Shown: one piece after another, positions 51,701 through 59,708 of the stretch
Layout: the number at the start of each line of letters is the position of its first letter
How positions within the stretch are numbered: the stretch's first letter is position 1
Assembly (NCBI RefSeq): GCF_014648255.1
Contig: NZ_BMQT01000009.1
Location: 186,001 to 250,000 of the forward strand
Length of the DNA: 64,000 nt
Source of the DNA: Nocardioides albus
Lineage (GTDB): Bacteria > Actinomycetota > Actinomycetes > Propionibacteriales > Nocardioidaceae
Reading direction: 5' to 3'
Program-made: the position numbers and the translations under genes
Notes under the pieces: generated by a model
What the model saw: the letters and a program-made list of their open reading frames with translations, nothing else
Told to the model about the DNA's origin: nothing
Databases searched by the model: none

Positions 51701-52768
51701 GACGGTCGCCGCCGTCGACCAGACGTGGTTCGGCTCGTGGAGGGTGCGCTCACGACCGCCGCGATGTCGCACGATCAGACGCCCACCGGGCACCACGACC
51801 AGCACCGAGCCATCCTGGCTGGCCGCGATCGAGTAGACGAACGGGTAGTAGGTGGCGACGACGCGTGGGGCTGCGCCCGAGTCCAGATCCCATTCACGCA
51901 CCTTGCCGTCATCGGAACCGGCGTAGATGTGCGTATCGGTGACCGCGACGGTGCGTACCCATCCCGAGGGGTTCTCCAGAATGCGGGTCGTCCCGTCGCT
52001 CAGGTCCCAGATTCGGATGGCGCGGTCCTCGGAGGCAGAGACGACCTGCCCCCGCCCACGGACCAGAGCCACCTCGTGGACCTTCCAGTCGATGCAGCCG
52101 AGCGTACGAACGCTCTGGTCTCGATCACGAGCGTTGTCCCACACCCAGATCCGGCCGTCCTCGCCTCCGGCGACCAGCGGAACCCCGTTGGGCCCCACCG
52201 AAAGGCTCCTGAGGCGACTCGGGGAACCAGTGTCCAGGACCCATCGGGGCTGCTCCGCGACATGACCGATATCCCAGATACGCACCTTCCCGTCGTCGCA
52301 GGCGACCGCGAGCAGCCGGCCGTCGGGGCAGATCTCGATGTCGAGCCCCGTCGCGCCGCCCAGGTCCAGGCCGTCGTTGTTGCGCTCGGACCTGAGATTC
52401 CACAAGATCGCGCGCCTGTCGTTGCCCACCGAACCGAGCAGGGTGCCGTCGGGCGAGAACGTCAGGGCGTTCACCGCCGCGTGGTGACCCTGCAGCGGCG
52501 CCCGGCGGTGGCCGGTGCCGGTCCGGAACAGGTGGATGCTGCCGCTGGTGTCGCCCGAGGCCAGGAGCCTGCCGCCGGTGGTGAGCGCGATCGCCCGCTT
52601 TGCGCGCCAACCCTGGTCGGCCGGACGTGACGACTCGGGTCCCGATTTCCCGCGCATCCGCCAAGTTTCCCGGGCAACCACCTGACGGCGAGGTGCTTTC
52701 CGAGCAGGCTGGCTGATTTCTGCCAACGACGCCACAGACACCCCACAGGCGCTGCAGATGGTTCTCAT
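48728..52768 (-). CDS. WD40-repeat / KAP P-loop NTPase fusion protein
   Basis: The 1346-residue protein has an N-terminal WD40 propeller region (about 50-640) with repeats such as VRIWDI, IRIWDLSDG and VILWNVATG. A KAP-family NTPase follows: Walker A GMWGSGKTTFIEHL (near 700), Walker B IFMFVDDLDRCEP (near 990), sensor VVLVAVDPRWL and NPRSAKRLINLF. Two hydrophobic helices inserted in the NTPase (about 829-876) would place it at the membrane. KAP proteins are proposed signalling or conflict-system NTPases. A cysteine-containing tip (CSACG) opens the protein if ATG 52768 is the start; ATG 52657 is an alternative. It stands alone between the HNH element and a divergent gene. Confidence 0.88.
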   Translation of the reverse strand: MRTICSACGVSVASLAEISQPARKAPRRQVVARETWRMRGKSGPESSRPADQGWRAKRAIALTTGGRLLASGDTSGSIHLFRTGTGHRRAPLQGHHAAVNALTFSPDGTLLGSVGNDRRAILWNLRSERNNDGLDLGGATGLDIEICPDGRLLAVACDDGKVRIWDIGHVAEQPRWVLDTGSPSRLRSLSVGPNGVPLVAGGEDGRIWVWDNARDRDQSVRTLGCIDWKVHEVALVRGRGQVVSASEDRAIRIWDLSDGTTRILENPSGWVRTVAVTDTHIYAGSDDGKVREWDLDSGAAPRVVATYYPFVYSIAASQDGSVLVVVPGGRLIVRHRGGRERTLHEPNHVWSTAATVFPQRNVVVAGAEDGTYVVSGPNHRTMRIPAHETILRSLDAAPKRDQLASGGDDGKVILWNVATGREERRFRGLSSAVQTLSFSPDGRMLAVGDRMGQLTVWNLAGGEDPIPRKLFENWLLGIAWSKDGQRVVACGDSKISFVEVATGKAIESAPPLSAPATLSAVAFGDNGLVAVGDRIGWIHLFDETNGSWRSVWLGSEKWVRSIRAIPGSADFVAAVGGSIVHVEGGGEGEVRFTEIARHTSPVLCLSPEDPDTGSPCRGVVAVFGDGAIRVVPVSSGGSEWAEEEALSWLAAVVTKPRYGLVDNDQPSKADHLGLDADLRTLAHIMAASSTEPPLAIALLGMWGSGKTTFIEHLEKTIRALVEAEERDPTGAFVQNVRYVGFNAWDYSDRTALVGMVIEIFRDLRAQSEVSEELPDIADPKTWRERVESARVAVEWQEKVSAETNFFKRAWLRIRGANPLRPGFGRWTTRLAGLLLPLGVLAGVATLFWSFFAPQLAKAVPGVASGVPEWAVGVALSGAVGAIPAAFVRAIEVSKSVDESVTWAANWIRSKDGDALRRAKLALAELDPMTRISELLHDATMEEQRSKHRGVVGDLHDQLRALSEALSEAKRGYESDAGDSAWPSPPIQRIFMFVDDLDRCEPHQVVDVLQAVHLLQATGLFVVLVAVDPRWLETSLRKHRPEAYETLDVNQSIIHRVGDPLDFLTKIFQIPFALPQDRGGNYLIELADAARARQPRSRPSPTVLTPDDVMLRNEKDLSKTGQAPSESPAEAKAASGSLQGLPQPRRTPELPAEALTVSEDVARYLNSIARYFSNPRSAKRLINLFQTIRIHQIFAASRDIARDPSMYMPIGGLLGLVVGIPSLSEEVLLAGRVAERGTPIAEVIDGVRRKHVEHMERRGLIGRRAKERHTPLRCDTCRVWDVVKKVIDDVTGHHDIRLSVDEFLPWIDLVARFGFHKDLVWHTALSATTGEGIHSGSALSRRPPGAM

Positions 52769-52824
52769 GGACCGATCCGTCAGAGTCTCCTCATCGCAGC
52801 AGACAGCTACACCGAGGAGATGCC

Positions 52825-53778
52825 ATGAGCCGCGTGCCCGAACCCGAGAACACTCCCCGAGGTCCCGCCTTCGAAGGTCGCCTACTGGCCCGTCCCGAGG
52901 AGGAGGTGGTCGACCAGGGCGCGGGATTCGACATCTCGACCCTCCTGAGCCGTCGCCGGATCCTCGGGCTCGTCGGAGCCGGGGTCGGCGCCGCCGCGCT
53001 GGCCGCTTGCGGGGCCGGCTCGTCGAGCTCGTCCGGCTCTTCGGCCGGCTCCGCCGCCACGACGCCCTCGACGACCGACGGCGAGATCCCGCAGGAGACC
53101 AACGGTCCCTACCCGGCCGACGGGACCAACGGGACCAACGTGCTGACCGAGTCCGGGATCGTACGCAGCGACATCACCTCCAGCCTCGACGGCGGCACCA
53201 CGGTCGACGGTGTGCCGCTCGAGTTCACCTTCACCGTGACCGACATGGCCAACGACAACGTCCCCTTCGAGGGTGTCGCGGTCTATCTGTGGCAGTGCGA
53301 CGCGCTGGGCCGGTATTCGATGTACTCCGAGGGGGTCGAGGACGAGACGTACCTTCGCGGGGTCCAGGTCGCCGACGCGGCGGGGCAGGTGAGGTTCAAG
53401 ACCATCGTCCCCGGCTGCTACGACGGCCGCTGGACGCACATGCACTTCGAGGTCTACCCCGACGCGGCCTCTGCCACGACCGGGGAGAACGCGATCGCGA
53501 CCTCGCAGGTCGCCTTCCCGGAGAAGATGCTCGCCAAGGTCTACCAGGACGCCGCCTACGAGGGCTCGACCGAGAACCTGAACCGCGTCAGCCTCGAGAC
53601 CGACAACGTCTTCAGCGACGGGTACGACCTGGAGATGGGCACCTTCACCGGCAGTCCGAGCGCCGGTTACCGAGGCTCGCTCGCCGTCGCCGTCGACACC
53701 ACCACTGAAGCCACCATGGGCGGGGCGCCGGGTGGGGGCGGCCCGGGCGGCACTCCGCCCGAGCCCCCGACTCGGTGA
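52825..53778 (+). CDS. Secreted intradiol-dioxygenase-like lipoprotein
   Basis: The 317-residue protein has a Tat leader (SRRRILGLVGAG) and lipobox LAAC. A Ser/Thr linker precedes an intradiol ring-cleavage dioxygenase-type beta domain: ETNGPYPADG, VAVYLWQCDALGRYSMYSEG and TIVPGCYDGRWTHMHFEVYP, with the Tyr/His residues expected of the iron site. Exported relatives are common in actinobacteria and their substrate is mostly unknown. A Gly/Pro tail ends the protein. GAGGAG lies five bases before the ATG. Confidence 0.85.
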   Translation: MSRVPEPENTPRGPAFEGRLLARPEEEVVDQGAGFDISTLLSRRRILGLVGAGVGAAALAACGAGSSSSSGSSAGSAATTPSTTDGEIPQETNGPYPADGTNGTNVLTESGIVRSDITSSLDGGTTVDGVPLEFTFTVTDMANDNVPFEGVAVYLWQCDALGRYSMYSEGVEDETYLRGVQVADAAGQVRFKTIVPGCYDGRWTHMHFEVYPDAASATTGENAIATSQVAFPEKMLAKVYQDAAYEGSTENLNRVSLETDNVFSDGYDLEMGTFTGSPSAGYRGSLAVAVDTTTEATMGGAPGGGGPGGTPPEPPTR

Positions 53779-53784
53779 CCGACG

Positions 53785-55326
53785 TCAGTTGACCTTGCGC
53801 TCGCGGTCGCCCCAGTAGGGCTCGCGGAGCTTGAACTTCTGCAGCTTGCCGGTGGCGGTGCGGGCCAGGGAGTCGCGGAACTCGACGACGGTCGGCGCCT
53901 TGTAGCCGGCGGCTCGCTCCTTGCACCAGGCGATCAGCTCCTCCTGGGTCGCCGAGGCGCCCTCGGCGAGGACGACGAGGGCGAGGATGGTCTCGCCCCA
54001 CTTGTCGCTGGGGATCCCGATGACGGCCACCTCGGCGACCGAGGGGTGGAGGAAGAGCACGTCCTCCACCTCCGCGGAACTCACGTTCTCGCCGCCCGTG
54101 ATGATCACGTCCTTGATGCGGTCGGAGATGGTGAGGTAGCCGTCCTCGCCGATCGAACCGCCGTCACCGGTGTGGAACCAGCCGTCGGCCAGCGCCTTCT
54201 CGGTCTCCTCGGGCTTCTCCCAGTAGCCCTCCAGGACCACGTTGGACCGGGCCAGCACCTCGTTGGAGGCCGAGATGTCGAGGCTCACGCCGATCGCGGG
54301 CGCCCCGGCCCGGGTCAGCCTCGTCGCGCGCTCCATCGGGTCGAGGTCGTCCCACTCGGCGCGGGTGCGGTTGATGGTCAGCAGCGGGGAGGTCTCGGTG
54401 AGGCCGTAGATCTGGATGAACTCCCAGCCGAGCTCCTCCTGGACGCGTACGACCGTCTTCGTCGGCGGCGGCGCACCGGCCATGATGATCCGCACCTTGT
54501 CCCGGCCGGGGATCTCGCCCTCCGTCCGGGTCCACTCCGGGATCGCGTCGAGCACGGCAGCAGCGACCGCGGGGGCCGCGCACATGTAGGTGACCCCGTG
54601 GTCGCGTACGCGGCGCAGGATCTCCATCCCGTCCACCTTGCGCAGCACCACGTGCTTGATGCCGAGACCGGTCGCCGCGAACGGCATCCCCCAGCCGTTG
54701 GCGTGGAACATCGGCAGCGTGTGCAGGTAGACGTCGCGGTCGCTGCAGCCGGCGTGCAGCGCGAAGGTCAGCGCGTTGGTCCAGATGTTGCGGTGAGTGA
54801 TCTGCACGCCCTTCGGCCGGGCAGTGGTGCCGGAGGTGTAGTTGATCGCCGCGGTCGCGTTCTCGTCCGGCTCCCACGGCACCGGCTCGACGCCCTCGTC
54901 TGCATAGAGGGCGGCGTCGTCACCCAGCACGAAGCGATGCTTGGCGGTCACGTCCTTCAGCGCCTCGTCGATCTCGGGGTCGACCCAGAGCACCGAGGCA
55001 CCCGACTGCTCCACGATGTAGGCGACCTCGTCGGGCCGAAGCCGGAAGTTGACCGGCACCAGGATCCGGCCGTAGCCGGAGACCCCGTAGAAGGCGGTCA
55101 GCAGCCGCGCGGAGTTGTGGGACACGATCGCGACGCGCTCCCCCACCCCGATGCCGAGCTCGTCCAGCTTCGCCGCCATCCGCTTCGCGAGCGCCTTCAT
55201 CTCGGCGTACGTCACCTCCCCGAGGGAGGTAGCCGGCTGGTCGGGCTCGTCGACGATCCCCACCCGCTCGCCGTAGACGGCTGCGGCACGGTCGATGAAG
55301 TCGTTGACGCTGAACGGAACGAACAC
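53785..55326 (-). CDS. AMP-forming acyl-CoA synthetase
   Basis: The 513-residue member of the ANL superfamily has motif A5/P-loop NYTSGTTARPKGVQ, the acyl pocket region THRNIWTNALTFALHAG, and WFHTGDGGSIGEDGYL. It ends with the A10 lysine in TATGKLQKF. It activates a fatty or aryl acid to its CoA ester via an acyl-AMP. The substrate is not deducible. The ATG at 55326 lies just before a tandem repeat/palindrome site shared with the following two-component locus. Confidence 0.9.
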   Translation of the reverse strand: MFVPFSVNDFIDRAAAVYGERVGIVDEPDQPATSLGEVTYAEMKALAKRMAAKLDELGIGVGERVAIVSHNSARLLTAFYGVSGYGRILVPVNFRLRPDEVAYIVEQSGASVLWVDPEIDEALKDVTAKHRFVLGDDAALYADEGVEPVPWEPDENATAAINYTSGTTARPKGVQITHRNIWTNALTFALHAGCSDRDVYLHTLPMFHANGWGMPFAATGLGIKHVVLRKVDGMEILRRVRDHGVTYMCAAPAVAAAVLDAIPEWTRTEGEIPGRDKVRIIMAGAPPPTKTVVRVQEELGWEFIQIYGLTETSPLLTINRTRAEWDDLDPMERATRLTRAGAPAIGVSLDISASNEVLARSNVVLEGYWEKPEETEKALADGWFHTGDGGSIGEDGYLTISDRIKDVIITGGENVSSAEVEDVLFLHPSVAEVAVIGIPSDKWGETILALVVLAEGASATQEELIAWCKERAAGYKAPTVVEFRDSLARTATGKLQKFKLREPYWGDRERKVN

Positions 55327-55365
55327 GGGCTACCTCCGGTTGCATGTCGTGACCCTGATCACTGT

Positions 55366-55402
55366 ATCGATGAGAGCTCGCATCGATGAGAGCTCTCTCA
55401 TG
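55366..55402. promoter_or_regulatory. Tandem ATCGATGAGAGCTC site with GAGAGCTCTC palindrome
   Basis: ATCGATGAGAGCTC occurs twice (55366-55379 and 55382-55395) with a 16-bp period. The second continues as TCTCATGG to make GAGAGCTCTC. The same ATGAGAGCTCTCTCAT recurs at 59168-59183. Placed upstream of the Asp-rich gene and the response-regulator operon, it is a candidate binding site of that regulator. Confidence 0.5.
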
Positions 55403-55444
55403 GATCCCCGCTACGGCCCCGCGGTCAGGCACTATCGAAGTGTC

Positions 55445-55717
55445 ATGTCCCGTACCTTGAAGCTCCTTCTCCCCGTCGCCGTCGTCATGATCGTGGGCGT
55501 CTACCTCGCCGGGTCGTTCGCCGGTGCCTCGGAGAACGACCCGCCGCCCCGTGAGCCGGTCGTGCTGCCGTCGGACGCGACCTCCCCCAGCACCGGCACG
55601 CCGAGCACCGGCACGCCGAGCCCGTCTACGCGCGTCCCCGTCATCTCCCCGGCACCCGTCGACGATGATGATGACGACGATGACGACCGCGATGACGACC
55701 GGCATGACGACGACTGA
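55445..55717 (+). CDS. Small exported Asp-rich protein
   Basis: The 90-residue protein has an N-terminal membrane/signal helix (LKLLLPVAVVMIVGVYLAG), a Ser/Thr/Pro linker with a repeated TGTPS motif, and an Asp-rich tail (VDDDDDDDDDRDDDRHDDD). No known family. Such acidic tails can bind Ca2+ or other cations at the cell surface. It overlaps the histidine-kinase start by 14 bp, so it belongs to that operon and may be its sensor partner or output. Confidence 0.65.
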   Translation: MSRTLKLLLPVAVVMIVGVYLAGSFAGASENDPPPREPVVLPSDATSPSTGTPSTGTPSPSTRVPVISPAPVDDDDDDDDDRDDDRHDDD

Positions 55718-57173
55718 CCCTGAGCCACCCGATATCAGCACACCCCCGCGGCGCCGGGGGCTGTCGGTGCGCGCCCGGATCACCGCATCGGTCGCGCTCC
55801 TGGTGACGCTCGCCCTGGCCGGCGCGGGGCTCATCGTCTATGTCGTCGAGCTCCGTCGCGTCGAGGCGTCGATGCAGCGCGAGGTCGAGCAGGAGCTCGA
55901 CGAGTTCGCCCGGCTGCGCCAGGAAGGCGTCGACCCCGAGACGGGCGCGCCGTTCAACGTCGAGGGTCTGCTGCTGACCTTCCTGCGGCGCAACGTGCCT
56001 GACGACGACGAGCTCCTGGTGGCGTGGGTCGACGGTAAACCGCGCGCCCAGTTCCCGAAGGATCCGCTGGTCGACTCGCCACGGTTCCACAACGCGGTCG
56101 AAGACCTCGCCATCAACGGCGGCACGACCTACCTCGACACGGCCCAGGGCGAGGTACGCATCACCAGCCAGCCGGTGCGGCAGGACAGCGCGAAGGGCAC
56201 CACCGAAGGAGCGCTCCTGGTCGTCTCCTACCTCGACGAGGACCGTGCCGAGCTGCGCAGCACGATGCGGACCTACACGATCGTGGCCGGTCTGCTCGCT
56301 CTGCTCGTCACGCTGGTCGCCGCCTGGCAGTCCGGGCGGCTGCTGGCCCCGCTGACCAGGCTGAGACATGCCACCGGGTCGGTCAGCGCGACCGACCTCT
56401 CCGAGCGTCTACCCGAGTCGGGGAATGATGACATCTCTGCTCTGACCAGGAACTTCAACGACATGCTTGCCCGGCTCGAGCAGGCGTTCACCGACCAGCG
56501 CCAGTTCCTCGACGATGCCGGCCACGAGCTGCGTACGCCGCTGACGATCATCGGCGGCCACCTCGAGCTCCTCGACGAGTCCGACCCGGCCGAGGTCGAG
56601 CAGACTCGGCGGCTGGCTCTGGACGAGGTCGACCGGATGAGCCGCCTGGTCGGCGACCTGATCCTGCTGGCCAAGCACGACCGGCCCGACTTCCTCACCA
56701 TGGAGGAGGTCGACGTCGACACCCTCACCGAGGACATTCTGGCCAAGGCGAGTGCGCTCGCCGACCGCGACTGGCATCTCGACGCGGCCACCCCCGGCAC
56801 CTGGCGCCTGGACCCGCAACGGATCACCCAGGCGATGCTGCAGCTGTGCGACAACGCCGCCGGCCACACCGCCCCCGGTGACCGGATCGCGGTCGGCTCG
56901 GCGACCGTCGACGGCACCTTGACGCTGTGGGTGCGCGACACCGGGCCCGGCGTGCCGCCCGAGGACAGGGAGCGGATCTTCGACCGGTTCGCACGTGGCG
57001 CCGAGACCGGCTCGGGCGACCGGCCGGGGCTCGGCCTCGGTCTGGCGATCGTCTCCGCGATCGCCCGCGCCCACGGCGGAGGCGTCGCCGTCGAGGAGGC
57101 GTCCCCACCTGGCGCCCGTTTCACGATCACCCTGCCCGCACGCACCGAAGGAGAGGCATGGCCCGCATCCTGA
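55704..57173 (+). CDS. Sensor histidine kinase with HAMP domain (OmpR-partner type)
   Basis: The 489-residue kinase has two transmembrane helices (about 27-48 and 187-205) enclosing an extracytoplasmic sensor domain. A HAMP domain, a HisKA domain with phospho-acceptor His274 in GHELRTPLTII and a HATPase_c domain with GLGLGLAIV follow. ATG 55704 lies inside the Asp-rich gene's last codons. It pairs with the response regulator at 57158, whose start overlaps its stop. The ligand is unknown; the acidic neighbour suggests a cation or envelope signal. Confidence 0.92.
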   Translation: MTTTDPEPPDISTPPRRRGLSVRARITASVALLVTLALAGAGLIVYVVELRRVEASMQREVEQELDEFARLRQEGVDPETGAPFNVEGLLLTFLRRNVPDDDELLVAWVDGKPRAQFPKDPLVDSPRFHNAVEDLAINGGTTYLDTAQGEVRITSQPVRQDSAKGTTEGALLVVSYLDEDRAELRSTMRTYTIVAGLLALLVTLVAAWQSGRLLAPLTRLRHATGSVSATDLSERLPESGNDDISALTRNFNDMLARLEQAFTDQRQFLDDAGHELRTPLTIIGGHLELLDESDPAEVEQTRRLALDEVDRMSRLVGDLILLAKHDRPDFLTMEEVDVDTLTEDILAKASALADRDWHLDAATPGTWRLDPQRITQAMLQLCDNAAGHTAPGDRIAVGSATVDGTLTLWVRDTGPGVPPEDRERIFDRFARGAETGSGDRPGLGLGLAIVSAIARAHGGGVAVEEASPPGARFTITLPARTEGEAWPAS

Positions 57174-57823
57174 TCGTCGAGGACGAGGACCGCATCGCGG
57201 CCTTCCTGGCCAAGGGCCTGAGCGCCGACGGCCACCAGGTCAGCACCGTCGCCGACGGGCTGGAGGGACTCGAGGAGGCGCTCAGTGGCGCCTTCGACCT
57301 GATGGTCCTCGACATCGGTCTCCCGACGATCGACGGCTTCGAGGTGCTCGACCAGCTGCGCGCCCAGGGATCACGGATGCCAGTGGTTGTCCTCACCGCC
57401 CGCGACTCGGTGCACGACACCGTCTCCGCGCTCGAGGGTGGCGCCGACGACTACCTGGCCAAGCCCTTCCGCTTCGCCGAGCTGCGGGCCCGGATCAACG
57501 TACGCCTGCGGCAGCAGGACAACACCGACGCCGAAGTGGGCGAGCTCCGCTCCGGGTCGGTGGCGCTGGACCTGCGTACGCGGCGGCTGCGGGTCGACGG
57601 GCGCGAGAACGACCTCTCGGCGCGCGAGTTCGCACTGGCGGAGGTGCTGCTGCGCCACCCTGGGCAGGTGCTCTCCCGCGCGCAGCTGCTCGACCTGGCC
57701 TGGGGCATGGACTTCGACCCGGGCTCCAACGTCGTCGACGTCTACGTCGGCTACCTGCGCAAGAAGCTGGGATCGGCCCGGGTCGAGACCGTACGCGGCA
57801 TGGGCTACCGCTTCCAGCCCTGA
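57158..57823 (+). CDS. OmpR/PhoB-family response regulator
   Basis: The 221-residue regulator has acidic residues EDED near the start, phospho-acceptor Asp52 (LMVLDIGLP), Lys in YLAKPFRF, and a winged-helix domain with VDVYVGYLRKKLG and TVRGMGYRF. It overlaps the kinase by 16 bp. A tandem or palindromic site upstream of the locus (55366-55402) and at 59168-59183 is its likely target. AGGAGAG-like bases precede the ATG by about seven. Confidence 0.93.
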   Translation: MARILIVEDEDRIAAFLAKGLSADGHQVSTVADGLEGLEEALSGAFDLMVLDIGLPTIDGFEVLDQLRAQGSRMPVVVLTARDSVHDTVSALEGGADDYLAKPFRFAELRARINVRLRQQDNTDAEVGELRSGSVALDLRTRRLRVDGRENDLSAREFALAEVLLRHPGQVLSRAQLLDLAWGMDFDPGSNVVDVYVGYLRKKLGSARVETVRGMGYRFQP

Positions 57824-57846
57824 CCCGGACCCGGACCCGGACCCGG
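57823..57846. repeat. Four 6-bp ACCCGG tandem repeats
   Basis: ACCCGG is repeated four times directly after the response-regulator stop. The sequence is GC-rich but not a clean hairpin. It has no recognised function. Confidence 0.8.
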
Positions 57847-57864
57847 GGGATTCAGTCCAGAGGA

Positions 57865-58737
57865 TCAGCCGAGTCGCAAGCCGCCCAGCGAGGCTCGCGG
57901 GAGCCGCTCCAGCGCGGGCGAGACCGTCTCGGCGATCTCGGCCGGAGCGGGCCGGTCACCGGCGGACGGGGCGAGGCATGCCTCGATGACCTTGACGATC
58001 TCGGGCGGCGTACGTCTGGGGAGGTCGCCGGGCCGGGAGACGAGCTGCGGGTAGCGCTCGGTGCGGTCCGCGGCAGAAGGGTCACCATGGGGGAACGGCC
58101 TTTCGCCGGTGACGGCGTGGAAGAGGGTCGCGCCCAGCGCCCACACGTCGCTGGCCGAACCGACCTCGCCGCGCTCGCCGGGCTGGCACTGCTCGGGCGC
58201 CATGTAGGCGTCGGTGCCGATCTCGTGGCGCAGCGCGGCCGCAGCGGCGACGGGCCGAGCGACGGAGAGGTCGATCAGCCGGGCCGGTGAGCCCATGATC
58301 AGGTTGCTCGGCTTGACGTCGAGGTGCACCCAGCCGGAGCGGCGCAGGTAGTGCAGCGCCGAGGCGAGGTCGAGCGCGAGCGGCAGGTACTGCTGCTCGG
58401 AGAGGCGCCCGTGGCGGCGGATCAGCGTCGAGAGCCTGGGACCCTCGACATGCTCCATCACCACGTACGGGCGCTCGGCGTCGACGTCCTCACGCAGGCC
58501 GCGGACGAGGACCGGGTGCTTGAGCTTCGTCAGGGCGTCGATCTCGCGCCGCAGCGCGTTGCGGCTGGTCTCGTTGCCGACCAGCCCCGGTCGCAGCACC
58601 TTGGCCACGACCGGACCGTAGGTGATCTCGTCGAAGGCGAGGAAGGCCTCGTACGACGAGCCGCCCCCGAGCAGCCGCGTCGCGGTCAGCTCGGGGGTGA
58701 TCGCGTCACCCTGGACCAGGCCCCAGGTGTCGGTCAT
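57865..58737 (-). CDS. Soluble Ser/Thr protein kinase
   Basis: The 290-residue eukaryotic-type kinase has a Gly-rich loop LGGGSSYEAF, Lys46 (VVAKVL), Glu65, the catalytic HLDVKPSN with Asp140, and Asp156 in IDLS where DFG is usual. No membrane helix or sensor domain follows, unlike PknB types. It is convergent with the response regulator and followed by an Asp-rich gene. The substrate is unknown. Membership in the local signalling group is inferred. Confidence 0.88.
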   Translation of the reverse strand: MTDTWGLVQGDAITPELTATRLLGGGSSYEAFLAFDEITYGPVVAKVLRPGLVGNETSRNALRREIDALTKLKHPVLVRGLREDVDAERPYVVMEHVEGPRLSTLIRRHGRLSEQQYLPLALDLASALHYLRRSGWVHLDVKPSNLIMGSPARLIDLSVARPVAAAAALRHEIGTDAYMAPEQCQPGERGEVGSASDVWALGATLFHAVTGERPFPHGDPSAADRTERYPQLVSRPGDLPRRTPPEIVKVIEACLAPSAGDRPAPAEIAETVSPALERLPRASLGGLRLG

Positions 58738-58745
58738 CGGCGGGC

Positions 58746-59081
58746 TCAGTCCTGGGTCTTGTCGTTGGTCTTGTCGTTCTTGGTGTCGCCGTCCTTGGTG
58801 TTGTCGCGGGTGTTGTCGCGGGTGTTGTCGCGGGTGTTGTCCTTGGTCGCCCGGGTCACGCCGGTCCCGTTGGTGGCGTCGTCGTCGGCACCGTCACGGG
58901 TGATGTCGTCCGCGTCGTCGAGGTCGTTGTCGTCATCGTCGTCGACGGCGGTGACCTGCGTGCTCGCCTTCTCCTCACGCTTGGCGAAGTCGTCGTCAGC
59001 CGCGGCGCTCTGGAAGGTGATCGCACCGGCGGCGACCACGCCGACCAGGCCGGTGGCGAGCAGCATCGGGAGCTTCTTCAT
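58746..59081 (-). CDS. Exported Asp-rich repeat protein
   Basis: The 111-residue protein has a signal peptide (MKKLPMLLATGLVGVVAAGA) and then an Asp-rich region (VDDDDDNDLDDADD). A tail of repeated DNTRDNT-type tetrapeptides follows (about 80-95), encoded by a 12-bp tandem repeat. No known family. It parallels the Asp-rich gene at 55445, and its upstream region carries the same GAGAGCTCTC site, so both are probably co-regulated surface acidic proteins. Confidence 0.65.
   Translation of the reverse strand: MKKLPMLLATGLVGVVAAGAITFQSAAADDDFAKREEKASTQVTAVDDDDDNDLDDADDITRDGADDDATNGTGVTRATKDNTRDNTRDNTRDNTKDGDTKNDKTNDKTQD
58798..58845. repeat. 12-bp tandem repeats in the Asp-rich gene
   Basis: GTGTTGTCGCGG occurs three times in a row, followed by a variant unit. 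In the coding strand this gives the repeated Asp-Asn-Thr-Arg motif. Copy number changes would lengthen the tail without a frameshift. Confidence 0.85.
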
Positions 59082-59167
59082 GGTTCGTCCTCTCGGTTGT
59101 GCCCCGGGTGTTCCCGGCGCCATATGAGAACCATCTCCACCGGCGGTGAGGTGACCGTGAGACGACC

Positions 59168-59183
59168 ATGAGAGCTCTCTCAT
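59168..59183. promoter_or_regulatory. GAGAGCTCTC palindrome upstream of the Asp-rich gene
   Basis: ATGAGAGCTCTCTCAT lies about 90 bases before the ATG at 59081 and 48 bases before the divergent gene at 59231. The core is identical to the 55382-55400 site. Weaker TCTCAT half-sites recur nearby (about 59120-59160). It is a candidate response-regulator box. Confidence 0.5.
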
Positions 59184-59230
59184 CCGCGAGCCGGTTCTGG
59201 TCCTGCGGCCGGTGGTGGTAGGAACGTCCC

Positions 59231-59665
59231 GTGCAAAGCAGCGAGAGGCGCGAGATCGCGCTCAAGGTCGGCGTGCTGGTGCTGGTCGGGGTGCTGATCT
59301 CGGTCGCCGGCTACGGCTACTCGCGCTCACGCTTCCGCGAGCACGCCACCGAGCAGGCCGAGACCGCCGCCAGCCGGTTCGCCCGCACCACGAGCTGGAC
59401 CACGGTCGAGGCGAAGCCGGAGCTGGTGACGCAGTGGGCACAAGCCTGTCCCTCGGTCCAGACCCCGCCCACCGAGAAGACGGCTGACGCACGTGGCCAC
59501 CTGGAGAAGGTACGCATCACCTCGACCGACCTCACCGAGTCCGGCGCCGTCGTGGAGCTGACGCCCGACGGCGGCCAGTCGGTCTTCACCCTCGTCGTCA
59601 CCCGCTCCGGGAAGGGCAAGGACGAGGAGTGGCAGGTGACCGAGGTGACCTGCGCAGGCGGCTGA
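59231..59665 (+). CDS. Single-pass membrane protein, unknown
   Basis: The 144-residue protein has an N-terminal membrane helix (about 12-31, VGVLVLVGVLISVAGYGYS) and an extracytoplasmic domain with two conserved-looking Cys (QACPS, EVTCAGG). No family is recognised. The GTG start has TAGGAA exactly six bases upstream, so the mRNA is probably leaderless. It is divergent from the Asp-rich gene and shares its regulatory region. Confidence 0.6.
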   Translation: MQSSERREIALKVGVLVLVGVLISVAGYGYSRSRFREHATEQAETAASRFARTTSWTTVEAKPELVTQWAQACPSVQTPPTEKTADARGHLEKVRITSTDLTESGAVVELTPDGGQSVFTLVVTRSGKGKDEEWQVTEVTCAGG

Positions 59666-59708
59666 GATAGCCCGTGTGACGCGCGCCTGTGGTGGGTACC
59701 ACAAAGGT

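Noticed and set aside
57823..57846. Intrinsic terminator after the response regulator
   Set aside because: The ACCCGG repeats do not form a clean stem-loop and no U-tract follows.
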